Shown here: positions 8,960-16,585 of the stretch, one piece after another
How positions within the stretch are numbered: the first letter of the stretch is position 1
Layout: each line of letters opens with the position of its first letter
NCBI GenBank assembly: GCA_963825765.1
Contig: CAWGUU010000012.1
Location: forward strand, 108,049 to 172,048
From: CAWGUU01 sp963825765
GTDB taxonomy: Bacteria > Actinomycetota > Acidimicrobiia > Acidimicrobiales > AC-14
Length of the DNA stretch: 64,000 nt
Reading direction: 5' to 3'
Translations under genes and position numbers: made by a program
The notes under the pieces: generated by a model
Seen by the model: only the letters and a program-made list of their open reading frames with translations
Told to the model about the DNA's origin: nothing
Databases searched by the model: none

Positions 8960-9110
8960 TCAGTCTGGTGACGCCACCGCAGCGGCGAGGACCCTGGCGG
9001 GGTGGTCCTCGGTGGGCTCGTCCAGGCGGAGGGGCGTGCCCGCACCGTGGTCGGCGCCAGGGCCGGCGGCTATTGCCTTCGAGGTGCTCGACGAGCCAAG
9101 GACCCGTAAC
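8960..9110 (-). pseudogene. Remnant of a second cupin gene (C-terminal ~40 residues)
   Basis: The minus strand encodes LVEHLEG, then after a one-base shift IAAGPGADHGAGTPLRLDE and PTEDHPARVLAAAV before a stop at 8960. This aligns residue by residue with the end of the frameshifted cupin at 1565-2067 (FVEYLEG, MAAGLEADHAAGTPLRVDE, LAAEHPARVFAARL). No cupin core remains upstream of it; a secreted-protein gene occupies that space on the other strand. It is therefore a relic of a paralogue, not a gene. Confidence 0.6.
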
Positions 9111-9172
9111 GGCGCAACCGCCGGCGAGGACGGACTGGCGACACCAACGAGAACGAGAACATGGAGGCAGCC

Positions 9173-9631
9173 ATGCGCAGGATCGCTCAGACCGTCGCCG
9201 CGACCGCGTGCATCGTCATCCTGGGGCTGGCCGCAGCCGGGCCTGCCCTGGCCGCGCCGGCCGACAAGCCGGTCGTGACCATCGGCCGACTTGACGTGTA
9301 CGACAGCGGCGGGGTCTCTCCGGACACCTGGAGGACCTATGTGAAGGTGCCGGTGGGCGGCTTCAGCTTCACCGCCGGCGGTGATGTCTACGTGACCTTC
9401 CAAGACCTCTCCGCCGGCACGTCGGCCATCAGCGGCGAGTGGATCAAGGCCGGGACCGGCCCGTGCGGGCCCGAGTGCAACAACTACGGCCGGATCAGCT
9501 ACACCCGGACCCTCAACTACGAGTACCGCGCGGTGTGCGGTCACTGGCTACGAGTCTGGACCTGGGATCAGGTCAAGAGCCCCCAGCCGGGCTACGGATG
9601 GTCGTCGCGGGACGTCCAAGTCGCCTGCTGA
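9173..9631 (+). CDS. Small secreted protein, unknown function
   Basis: A 152-aa protein with a clear Sec signal peptide (MRRIAQTVAATACIVILGLA, cleavage after GPALA). The mature part contains four Cys (PCGPEC and two later) and many aromatic residues, ending SSRDVQVAC. I do not recognise the domain; the size and paired Cys suggest a compact disulfide-bonded extracellular protein. ATG 9173 is preferred over the in-frame ATG 9161 because GGAGG at 9163-9167 is correctly spaced for 9173. It stands alone in a region of broken genes and converges on nhaA. Confidence 0.7.
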   Translation: MRRIAQTVAATACIVILGLAAAGPALAAPADKPVVTIGRLDVYDSGGVSPDTWRTYVKVPVGGFSFTAGGDVYVTFQDLSAGTSAISGEWIKAGTGPCGPECNNYGRISYTRTLNYEYRAVCGHWLRVWTWDQVKSPQPGYGWSSRDVQVAC

Positions 9632-9697
9632 CCGGAGACGCCTCTTCGCGTTCGACGGTCGCCGGGTCGGCACCGTCCTCGTGCCAGTTGTGGGCGC

Positions 9698-11026
9698 TCA
9701 GGCCTGTGAGCTGCCTCGGCAGGCCCTGACCAGCAACATCGCGCCGAGCAGGGCCGCCACCGTGGAGGCCCCCAGCACACCGAGCTTGGCTGCGTCCTGG
9801 ATGGCACCCGGCTCGTAGGCAAGCTCGGCGATGAACAACGAGACGGTGAAGCCGATGCCGCCGATGGCGGCGATGCCCAGGACCATGGCCCACGTCGCCC
9901 CCTCGGGGAGCCGGCCGAGCCCGCTGCGCACGGCCAGCCATGTCGCAGCCGTGATCCCGACCAGCTTGCCCACCACCAGTCCGAGCACCACGCCCGCCGT
10001 CACCCCGACGGTGGCCGGCGAATCGAAGGAGTCGGCCTTGATCACCACGCCGGCGTTGGCCAGGGCGAAGAGGGGCACCACGACGAAGCTCGTCCACGGG
10101 TGCAGTAGATGCTCGAGCCGCTCGGCAGGAGAGACGGTCGTCCGGGCCAGCCGGTTCATGGCATCGAGCTCGGCGGGGCTGGGATCGTCGCTCAGGTCTC
10201 GGGCCCACTCCCGGCTGACCGCGGCCGGACTGAGGGCCCGGGCCGGCGCCAGCAAGCCGAGGGCCACCCCGGCGATGGTGGCATGGACCCCCGACGCGTG
10301 TGTCGCCAGCCACACGCCGACGCCCAGCAGGACATAGGGCGCCGTCCACACCACGCCGGCCCGCCGCAGGACCAGCATCACGACGACGATGCCGGCTGCG
10401 GTGGCGAGGAACACGGGCTGCACGTCGGTGGCGTAGAAGACGGCGATCACCACGATGGCGCCGATGTCGTCGACGATGGCGAAGGTCAACAGGAACAGCT
10501 TGAGCGACGCCGGCACCCTCGAACCCAGCAGTGCCACCACGCCGATGGCGAAGGCGATGTCGGTGGCCATAGGGATGCCCCAGCCCTTGGCCCCGCCGCC
10601 GCCGACGGTGACCAGGAGGAACAGCAGGGCGGGCACCACCATGCCGCCGAGGGCGGCGATGGCCGGCATGGCCGCCACCCGCGGCTCCCGCAGGTCGCCG
10701 TGGACGAGCTCGCGCTTTATCTCGAGCCCCACGACGAAGAAGAACAGGGCCATGAGCCCGTCGTTCACCCAGTGGCGGAGGTCCTCGACGAGCACGAACC
10801 GGCCCAGTCCGACGGACAGGTCGGTGTGCCACAGCGTCTCGTAGGAGAAGCTCCACGGCGAGTTGGCCCACACCAGCGCCACCACCGCCGCCACCAGTAG
10901 GACGATCCCGCCCGCAGCCTCGGTCTCGAGGAACTGGCGCAGGACTCGCGGCATCCTCCGACCCGGCAGCGCCGAGGCGGCCCCGGCCGGCTCGGCGCTG
11001 TGCCTGCCGTCGTCGCTCGTGCTCAT
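9698..11026 (-). CDS. nhaA: Na+/H+ antiporter NhaA
   Basis: NhaA exports Na+ (or Li+) in exchange for protons and controls cytoplasmic pH. The 442-aa protein has about 11-12 membrane segments and the family motifs VLRQFLETEAAGGIVLL, NDGLMALFFFVVGLEIKREL and GWGIPMATDIAFAIG. It also has the twin aspartates of the ion site in FAIVDDIGAIVVIA, and GIGFTVSLFIAELAY. ATG 11026 gives the family's usual N-terminus; the longer frame to 11152 adds low-quality residues. The gene looks intact, unlike the transporter genes on either side. Confidence 0.95.
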   Translation of the reverse strand: MSTSDDGRHSAEPAGAASALPGRRMPRVLRQFLETEAAGGIVLLVAAVVALVWANSPWSFSYETLWHTDLSVGLGRFVLVEDLRHWVNDGLMALFFFVVGLEIKRELVHGDLREPRVAAMPAIAALGGMVVPALLFLLVTVGGGGAKGWGIPMATDIAFAIGVVALLGSRVPASLKLFLLTFAIVDDIGAIVVIAVFYATDVQPVFLATAAGIVVVMLVLRRAGVVWTAPYVLLGVGVWLATHASGVHATIAGVALGLLAPARALSPAAVSREWARDLSDDPSPAELDAMNRLARTTVSPAERLEHLLHPWTSFVVVPLFALANAGVVIKADSFDSPATVGVTAGVVLGLVVGKLVGITAATWLAVRSGLGRLPEGATWAMVLGIAAIGGIGFTVSLFIAELAYEPGAIQDAAKLGVLGASTVAALLGAMLLVRACRGSSQA

Positions 11027-11084
11027 GCCCACGGGGTGGCCTCCTCCGGTCGCGTGGCAATGCCCGCCGACCAGGCTTCCCGGC

Positions 11085-11912
11085 TCACCCACCACCGAAG
11101 TGGTTGCCCCCATCTTGGACCATGGCGGGTGAGGTCGAATCACGGGGCCCACACGCCGACCCGGTCGACAGGTGCCGGTCGACGTCGGACGCGAGGACGT
11201 CAGCGGTCGGCCTGCCCGAAGCGCCCGGCCAGCTGGTACGGGGAGATGGAGACTGGCCCATCACGAGCTGGGCCACGACGGCGGCGATGAGCCCTGGCAC
11301 GACGAAGCCGGGTCGTCCGGTGAACTCGGCGACGAATACCACCGCGGCCAGCGGCACCCGGTAGCCGGCGCCGAGGAAGGCGGCCATGCCGACGACGGAA
11401 AACAGGGTGGGGTTGGCCTGGGTGACGAGGGGGATGAACAGCCCGCCGACGCCGCCTCCCCCGACGGCCGCCGTGGTGCCGACGACGCGCAGCGTGCCGA
11501 GGGCCACGATCGCCAGCACGCTGCGGTGGGGGTCGAGCACCCGGCCCAGGGCGTGGTAGCCGGGACCGAGCATCAGCGGTTCGCTGGACAACTGGTGACC
11601 GACGACCACGACGCCAGCGAGGACAGCCCCGGCGGCCAGGGCCCGCACGAGTGGGTGGCCCGGGGTCGAAAGCTGCCCGGCTCGCCGGACGAGGGCGACG
11701 AGGACCCGGGCGAGCAGGCCGGCCACGACGAGGTTGAACGGCGCCTGGCCCGCTACTGGAAGGATCGGCTCGGTCCCCGCCAGTGCGGCGAAGGTGACAT
11801 AGCCGGCGGCCGCGCTGATCGCCGCCGGCAGGAGCATGTGGCGGGACAGGTCCTCCTGAAAGGGGACCTCGACGGCGAACACCAGACCCGCTGTGCCAAT
11901 GCAAACATTGGC
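11085..11912 (-). pseudogene. ClC-type chloride channel/transporter, C-terminal half only
   Basis: The minus strand preserves the second half of a ClC protein: GTAGLVFAVEVPFQEDLSRH, then membrane segments, the pore loop GGGGVGGLFIPLVTQANPTL and GMAAFLGAGYRVPLAAVVFV. The N-terminal half with the GSGIP/GREGP loops is missing; the homology stops near 11910 at a short palindrome (GCCAATG-CAAA-CATTGGC, 11895-11912), and a lipoprotein gene starts at 11977 on the other strand. Near 11265 a missing base moves VSISPYQLAGRF out of frame. The remaining protein could not form a channel. Confidence 0.75.
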
Positions 11913-11976
11913 GGGCCGACGACCGAACGGAGGGGCCGTCGTGTAACGCCGGGGGCACAGCTGAGGACTCTTCGGC

Positions 11977-12612
11977 ATGAGAGACAACAGCGTCGTTCGT
12001 CGGGCGGGAGGGGCGGCGCTCCTCGCCCTCGCCGTCGGCCTCTTGGCCGCCTGCGGTTCGAGTGAGTCCAGCGACACCACTGCGCCATCGACTACAGGGG
12101 GCGTACGCAGCTACGTCGGCGTGGCCGAGGGGACCAATGCCTTCGTTTCGGTCGTGGTCGATGGAACGCGTGCCCTGGCCTACGTCTGCGACGGCGTGCC
12201 GGCCGATCCGGCGGGGACCATGCCGACGATCCAGGCGTGGTTCAACGGGCCGTCCGAAGGCGGCGCCGTGGACGTGCCAGGGGAATCCGGGCGCCTGCAG
12301 CTGCACCTCACCGGCACCGACATGACCGGCACGCTGACCCTCCCGGACGGTCGCACGCTCCCGGTGAGCGGGAAGTTGGTCGAGGCCGATGCCGGGCTCT
12401 ACCGGGCGGAGGCGTCCGGTGCGGAGGGCTCCGTTACGGGCGGCTGGATTCTCGCCGCCGACGGTCAGCAGCGAGGAGGAGCCGAGAACGGAGGGACCGG
12501 CAAGATCTCGGGCGTGCGGGTGCTGAACCTGTCGCAGCCGACGTTCAGCGTCCAAGGCCTGGCCACGGCGCGCATCGCCAAGGTCGGGATCACCCCCATC
12601 CCGATTCCCTGA
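11977..12612 (+). CDS. Secreted lipoprotein, unknown function
   Basis: A 211-aa protein with a lipoprotein signal: hydrophobic stretch ALLALAVGLLAA followed by the lipobox Cys (LLAAC) and a Ser/Thr-rich linker. The mature part is a beta-rich domain (VGVAEGTNAFVSVVVDG, TGTLTLPDGRTLPVSG) ending in TPIPIP. It resembles generic actinobacterial extracytoplasmic beta-barrel lipoproteins but I cannot assign a family. It begins 65 nt past the broken end of the ClC remnant. It is followed after 101 nt by the beta-propeller gene, perhaps transcribed with it. Confidence 0.7.
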   Translation: MRDNSVVRRAGGAALLALAVGLLAACGSSESSDTTAPSTTGGVRSYVGVAEGTNAFVSVVVDGTRALAYVCDGVPADPAGTMPTIQAWFNGPSEGGAVDVPGESGRLQLHLTGTDMTGTLTLPDGRTLPVSGKLVEADAGLYRAEASGAEGSVTGGWILAADGQQRGGAENGGTGKISGVRVLNLSQPTFSVQGLATARIAKVGITPIPIP

Positions 12613-12713
12613 GCGAGCGGGGCTTGGCCCGACGCTCCAGTCGCCGGACCCGTAACGCGACCGCTTGCCAGAGGACGGTTTCACGGAGTTCTGACCAACC
12701 CACAGGAGGGCAA

Positions 12714-13742
12714 ATGTCGAACGGAAGCACAGTCGGCTCGGTGTACGTCCAGACGAACGAACCCGAGAACAGGGTGGTCGCGTACCGCCGGGCGTCCAGC
12801 GGCGCCCTGGAACGGTCGGCCGAGCACACCACGGGCGGCGCGGGCGACGGCAAGCCGCACCTCACGTCCCAGGGCTCGGTGCTCCTGACGTCCGACGGTG
12901 GGCATCTCCTCGTGGCCAACGTCGGCAGCGATGACGTCAGCGTGTTCGCGGTCGCCGACGACGGCGGTCTCGAGCTCGTCGGCCGCTCGCCCGCCGGCGG
13001 AGCACCGAAGAGCATCGCCGAACACGCAGGCCTGGTGTACGTGCTGGCCACGGGCAAGCCGGGCCTGGTCGGTTTCCGGCTCGGCACGGCCGGCCTCGAG
13101 CCGGTGGCCGGCACCGAGCACGCACTGGCACCAGACGCCGATCCGGCCCAGGTCGGCTTCACGCCCGATGGCAGAGCGCTCATCGTCACCGAGCGGGGCA
13201 CGGACTCGATCAGCGCCATCCCGGTCGACGCCAACGGCATGCTCGGGGAACCCCAGACCATCGCATCGAGCGGCCCGACCCCGTACGGGTTCGCGGTGAC
13301 GAGCGGCGGGACGCTCGTCGTGACCGAGGCCTTCCGGGCCCAGAAGGGGGCGGCGGCGGCGTCGTCGTACTCGGTGGCCGGATCGGCGGTCACGTCCGTG
13401 ACCGCGTCGGTGGGCAACGGCCGCAGCGAGATCTGCTGGGCCGTCGTCACCGGCGACGGCCGGTTCGCATTCACGACCAACTTCGCCGACGGGGCGGTCT
13501 CGAGGTACTCGATCGCCGCCGACGGGAGCCTGACGCTGGACGACGCGGCGGCGGGATGGTCCGTCGACGGGCGGCCGGGCCTTCGGGACGAGGGCCTCAC
13601 GGCCGACGGCGACTACCTCTACGCGATCGACGCCGATTCCGGGTCGATCTTCGGGTGGGGCGTCGGCGAGGACGGCGAGCTCTCGCCGGTCGGCTCCTGG
13701 GGCGACCTGCCCGCCGCCGTGGCCGGACTCGCGGCTCGGTAG
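12714..13742 (+). CDS. Seven-bladed beta-propeller protein (lactonase/YVTN family)
   Basis: A 342-aa protein made of repeated propeller blades: VYVQTNEPENRVVAYRR, GGHLLVANVGSDDVSVFAV, GLVYVLATGKPGLVGFRL, RALIVTERGTDSISAIPV and FAFTTNFADGAVSRYSI. These are typical of the 6-phosphogluconolactonase/YVTN superfamily. There is no signal peptide, so it is probably cytoplasmic. ATG 12714 has AGGAGG upstream (12703-12708); the same frame is open further upstream but overlaps the previous gene. Whether it is a sugar lactonase or a binding/scaffold propeller cannot be told from the sequence. Confidence 0.8.
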   Translation: MSNGSTVGSVYVQTNEPENRVVAYRRASSGALERSAEHTTGGAGDGKPHLTSQGSVLLTSDGGHLLVANVGSDDVSVFAVADDGGLELVGRSPAGGAPKSIAEHAGLVYVLATGKPGLVGFRLGTAGLEPVAGTEHALAPDADPAQVGFTPDGRALIVTERGTDSISAIPVDANGMLGEPQTIASSGPTPYGFAVTSGGTLVVTEAFRAQKGAAAASSYSVAGSAVTSVTASVGNGRSEICWAVVTGDGRFAFTTNFADGAVSRYSIAADGSLTLDDAAAGWSVDGRPGLRDEGLTADGDYLYAIDADSGSIFGWGVGEDGELSPVGSWGDLPAAVAGLAAR

Positions 13743-13751
13743 ATCCTCCCG

Positions 13752-14192
13752 GTGCGCCTCGACCCCCTCTACACCTGCACGTTTGCGCCCACCGACAACT
13801 GGCATGTCGCCCTCAGGGGCGCCGGGGGGGTCGAGGAGCAGGGCTTCCTCCTCGTCGAGGGCCGCGCCGACGGGCGCGTGGCGGCCCGGCTGCGGGCCGC
13901 CAACTACCCGCGACGACGAACCGACGGCACGTTGACGCCCGACTTTCGGGGAGTGCTCGAGACGGATGACGGAGCCACCGTCCTGTTCGCCTGGCACGGG
14001 TACGGCCGCTCGAGCGACGAGGGCTCGCACCTGCTGGGAAGCATCACCCACCTCAGCGACGACGACAGGTACAGCTGGCTGAACGACGCCCTGTGCGTGC
14101 TCACCGGCGAGGTCCGCCGGCAGCCCGACGGCGGGTTCCGCGTGGTCCTCGACGTGTCTGAGCTCGTCTGGGAACCTTCGAGCGAGCCGTAG
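13752..14192 (+). CDS. DUF3237 family protein
   Basis: A 146-aa protein matching DUF3237: LDPLYTCTFAPTDNWHV at the N-terminus, LRAANYPRRRTDGTLTPDFR, then GVLETDDGATVLFAWHGYGR, and YSWLNDALCVLTGEV. The family has a single beta-barrel domain of unknown function and is often near oxidoreductases. The GTG start at 13752 lies 9 nt after the propeller stop, so the two are probably cotranscribed. The gene ends 54 nt before the MITE-like element at 14247. Confidence 0.75.
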   Translation: MRLDPLYTCTFAPTDNWHVALRGAGGVEEQGFLLVEGRADGRVAARLRAANYPRRRTDGTLTPDFRGVLETDDGATVLFAWHGYGRSSDEGSHLLGSITHLSDDDRYSWLNDALCVLTGEVRRQPDGGFRVVLDVSELVWEPSSEP

Positions 14193-14246
14193 TCTCGACC
14201 GGTCGCAAACGCCCCGTGCGGCGCGTCCGCCATCCGGGCCGCCTGG

Positions 14247-14415
14247 GCTAGTGCCGTGACCACAAACCTTTGCCGCGTCCCGCCGGCCAGGGCCACCGCT
14301 GGCTGCGTTCTCGTCCTCGATGCACGCAGAAGAGTGCGCCGTCGTCCTGCGGCCTTGCCAGCGGCGCCCCTGACTCCGCGCTACGCGGGCAATGGTTCAT
14401 GGACACGGCACTAGC
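14247..14415. mobile_element. 169-bp MITE-like element with ~38-bp imperfect terminal inverted repeats
   Basis: The outermost 12 bp are a perfect inverted repeat: GCTAGTGCCGTG (14247-14258) and CACGGCACTAGC (14404-14415). Inward the match continues imperfectly for about 25 bp: left ACCACAAACCTTTGCCGCGT against right (reverse complement) TCCATGAACCATTGCCCGCG. No ORF lies inside. CTAG at both tips suggests a TA-containing target duplication, as made by IS630-family transposases; an IS630 relic lies 0.95 kb away. The right end supplies the stop codon of the anti-sigma gene. Confidence 0.65.
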
Positions 14416-14659
14416 TCGCCCGCCACCTCCGGTAGAGAGCGATGAGGTCGTCGCGGGCCGCTCGCGACACCGACTCCGGTTCCACCCGGCCGAGGGCGGC
14501 GATGGTCACTCGCATCTCCCGGAGGTACTCGGTGCAGTGGGGGCAGCCGGCCAGATGCGCCTCGAACCGGGCCCGCTCGGCGAACGTCAGGGCGCCCTCG
14601 AGGTAGTCGGTGACCAACTCGACGGCCTTCTGGCACATCATGGCGTCTCGTCGCGACAT
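14411..14659 (-). CDS. Zinc-finger anti-sigma factor (ZAS type)
   Basis: An 82-aa soluble protein with the zinc-binding anti-sigma motif His-x3-Cys-x2-Cys (HLAGCPHC, residues 35-42) after an N-terminal helix (CQKAVELVTDYLEGALT). Such proteins bind and silence their cognate ECF sigma factor, often until oxidation or another signal releases it. It starts 4 nt after the stop of the sigma factor gene, so the two are cotranscribed. There is no membrane segment, unlike many anti-sigma factors. The stop codon (14411-14413) lies in the inverted repeat of the MITE-like element, so the C-terminus may have been shortened by that insertion. Confidence 0.8.
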   Translation of the reverse strand: MSRRDAMMCQKAVELVTDYLEGALTFAERARFEAHLAGCPHCTEYLREMRVTIAALGRVEPESVSRAARDDLIALYRRWRAS

Positions 14660-14663
14660 CGGC

Positions 14664-15257
14664 TCAGCCCTTCCCCAGTTCCCGTTCCAGCATGTTGCGC
14701 ACGCGGGAGCGGCCCCGGTGCAGGAGCACCCGCTGGTTGGCCTCGGTGATGCCGAGGATGCTGCACACCTCGGTCGCGGGCAGGCCCTCGAAGTCGCGCA
14801 TGACAACCACCTGCCGTTGGCGCTCGGGCAGCAAGTTGAGATGGCGGGACACCTTGTGCGCTGTCTGACGGGCCACGATTCGCTCCTCGGCATCGTCGGT
14901 CCAGGGGCTGGGGGGCGACGCCCACCCGCCGGAGGCGTTGAACCGCTCCAGGGGGACCGAGGGCTCGTCGGGCCGATCGGTGGGCGTCTCCCGCCGCTCC
15001 CGGACGCCGGCGGTGCGAGCCCGGTTGACCACGATGCGGAAGAGCCACGTCTTGAGTGACGAACGGCCCTCGAACCGGTCGATGCCCCGGACGACGCCCA
15101 GCCAGGTGTCCTGCACGACCTCCTCGGCGACGGCCCGGCTGGGCACGAAGGTGCACGCCAGTCGGAGGAGGGGAGCGTGGTAGAGATCGACGAGGGTGGC
15201 GAACGCCCCCTCGTCCCCCGCCTGCAGCCGGGCGACCAGGTCGGCGTCGTCGGCCAC
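14664..15257 (-). CDS. ECF-type RNA polymerase sigma factor
   Basis: A 197-aa extracytoplasmic-function sigma factor. Region 2 is seen as FATLVDLYHAPLLRLA, AVAEEVVQDTWLGV and SLKTWLFRIVVNRA. A Pro/Ser-rich linker follows, then region 4 with LNLLPERQRQVVVMRDFEGL and the recognition helix area ATEVCSILGITEANQRVLLH. It forms an operon with the downstream zinc-finger anti-sigma gene. The regulon is unknown; no obvious matching promoter pair was recognised in the window. Confidence 0.92.
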   Translation of the reverse strand: MADDADLVARLQAGDEGAFATLVDLYHAPLLRLACTFVPSRAVAEEVVQDTWLGVVRGIDRFEGRSSLKTWLFRIVVNRARTAGVRERRETPTDRPDEPSVPLERFNASGGWASPPSPWTDDAEERIVARQTAHKVSRHLNLLPERQRQVVVMRDFEGLPATEVCSILGITEANQRVLLHRGRSRVRNMLERELGKG

Positions 15258-15365
15258 GGCGGCAGCCTACGGGACGCCTGGACGGCGCGTCCCTGGCGAA
15301 CAGCTCCGACCTTCTCCCCAGACCGACGTCATAACCGTCCTGGTGCGACCATCCACCGTCTCGAG

Positions 15366-15670
15366 GTGTCGATCGATCCGGCCTTGGCGATCCACCTCGT
15401 GATCGACAACGGCAGTTCGCACCGCTCGAAAAGCGACAAAGATGGTTGGCCGAGCATTCTGGCCACGCACGATTCGTCGTCCATCGCACCCCGTCCACGC
15501 CTCGTGGTTCAACCAGGTCGAAGCGTTCTTCTCGATCCTCACCCGCAAGGTGCTACGACGCGGCGAGTTCGACTCACGCGACGACCTGCTCGCCAGAATG
15601 CTGGCCCTCATCGAGCACCGCAACCAGACAGCCCAAGTGTTCAACTGGGTCTACGACGCCAAGGAGGGAA
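15366..15670 (+). pseudogene. IS630-family transposase remnant (C-terminal DDE region)
   Basis: Three consecutive pieces in three frames match the end of an IS630-type DDE transposase: AIHLVIDNGSSHRSK (containing the catalytic Asp-Asn), then RFVVHRTP, then VHASWFNQVEAFFSILTRKV and LIEHRNQTAQVFNWVYDAK. Two frameshifts separate them and the N-terminal half is absent, so it cannot encode a transposase. No intact terminal repeats were found around it. The MITE-like element at 14247 may have been mobilised by a related enzyme. Confidence 0.75.
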
Positions 15671-15672
15671 GC

Positions 15673-16137
15673 ATGACCCACGTTCAACGAACTTCTGCCC
15701 GGCACCACGAGGACATGGCGCGGTGGCGGCAGGTGAAACGGGCAGTGTTTGCCCGACACTGCAACCCGTGGAGCGCGTGGACCAGGTGGGCCAGCGCGCC
15801 GCTCGTGTTGGTGCCGGTGTGGCGTCGCAGCTGGCGGGACGCGGCGCTGGTGGGCGTCTGGATGGCGGTGAACCCGATGGTGTACGGCAAGCCCGCGCAC
15901 GAGCGGGCGTGGGCGACCAGGGCGGTGCTCGGCGAGGAGCAGTGGATCGAGGACCGGCCGATGGACGCCGCGATGGCCGTCAATGTGGGCGCGTCCGTGG
16001 CCGGCGTCGTCGCGATGATCGCCGCCCGCAAGCGCCGTGCCGTACCGGCCGCAGTGTCCATGGCGACGCTGATGGCGTTGCTGCTCTGGTACTGGGAACT
16101 GATGGCCCGCTACCACGATGAGCGGGGCGACCGGTGA
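15673..16137 (+). CDS. DUF6653-like membrane protein
   Basis: A 154-aa protein with AAGGAGG ideally placed before ATG 15673. The sequence contains NPWSAWTRWASAPLVLVPVW, then ALVGVWMAVNPMVYG, a charged loop, and two further membrane segments (MAVNVGASVAGVVAMIA, AAVSMATLMALLLWYW). The NPWS-WTR opening and the following membrane pattern resemble proteins I know as DUF6653; the function is unknown. It lies directly behind the transposase relic in the same frame, and its last codons overlap a fragmentary glycosyltransferase start. Confidence 0.55.
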   Translation: MTHVQRTSARHHEDMARWRQVKRAVFARHCNPWSAWTRWASAPLVLVPVWRRSWRDAALVGVWMAVNPMVYGKPAHERAWATRAVLGEEQWIEDRPMDAAMAVNVGASVAGVVAMIAARKRRAVPAAVSMATLMALLLWYWELMARYHDERGDR

Positions 16138-16250
16138 AAGTTCTGATCCTGACGCTGGATACCAGGGGCGTCGTTCAGCCCTCGAAGCGCTGCCAGAGGG
16201 ACTCGCCAACGCGGGAAAGGAGCTGGTGATGATCCGCGCCCTCGACGTAC
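16134..16250 (+). pseudogene. 5' fragment of a GT28-type glycosyltransferase gene
   Basis: A GTG overlapping the previous stop (GTGA) begins VKVLILTLDTRGVVQP, the classic N-terminus of UDP-sugar-dependent glycosyltransferases (MKVLILTLGTRGDVQP in that family). After about 15 residues the match jumps frame to ALEALPEGLANAGKELVMI and then stops. Only the first ~35 residues of a ~400-aa protein survive, so it is a decayed gene end. Confidence 0.55.
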
Positions 16251-16262
16251 GTGGGGCCTCCA

Positions 16263-16400
16263 CTACAGGTCCTCGACGTAGCCGGCGGTCATGTCCTCCG
16301 GGGGAATGGTGTAGCGGGCGATGTATCGCGCCGAGCGGTGCCCGAGGCGTCGCTCCAGCTCGAAGGAGTCAGCTGCAGTGACCTGCGACACCCGCGGCGA
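16263..16400 (-). pseudogene. Tyrosine recombinase C-terminal fragment
   Basis: The minus strand ends with FELERRLGHRSARYIARYTI followed by PPEDMTAGYVEDL and a stop at 16263. The LGHRS...YT pattern is the box around the catalytic His and Tyr at the end of phage-type integrases. Upstream of ~16390 no further integrase sequence is readable. It is the complementary part (C-terminal) to the N-terminal recombinase fragment at 8221-8877, on the same strand but 7.5 kb away. Confidence 0.55.
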
Positions 16401-16585
16401 TTGTGAACGGAGCGAACTGGTCGGCTTCTGCGTAGTGGCCGGGACGCAACAGTACCGGCCGGCAGGCCGAGAACGACGCCTGCGGCGTTGTCCGCGCGGT
16501 ACACGTCACCAAGGAATCCGTGACTCCATGCCGTCGACCCCGAGCCGGCTCGCTGGTGCCTCAATGTCGGGCCCCCTGGGATTGC

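Noticed and set aside
9573..11060. 495-codon minus-strand frame overlapping nhaA in another frame
   Set aside because: The translation is Arg/Gly/Ala-rich noise; the overlapping frame is a complete NhaA.
11895..11912. GCCAATG-CAAA-CATTGGC as a Nur or Zur box
   Set aside because: The spacing (7-4-7) and half-sites do not match the TGC-N9-GCA pattern seen upstream of hypB. It marks the broken end of the ClC gene and has no clear metal-gene target.
15177..16121. 314-codon plus-strand frame through the sigma-factor promoter and IS630 relic
   Set aside because: Only the AIHLVIDNGSSHRSK portion is meaningful, as part of a three-frame transposase relic. The rest overlaps real genes in other frames.
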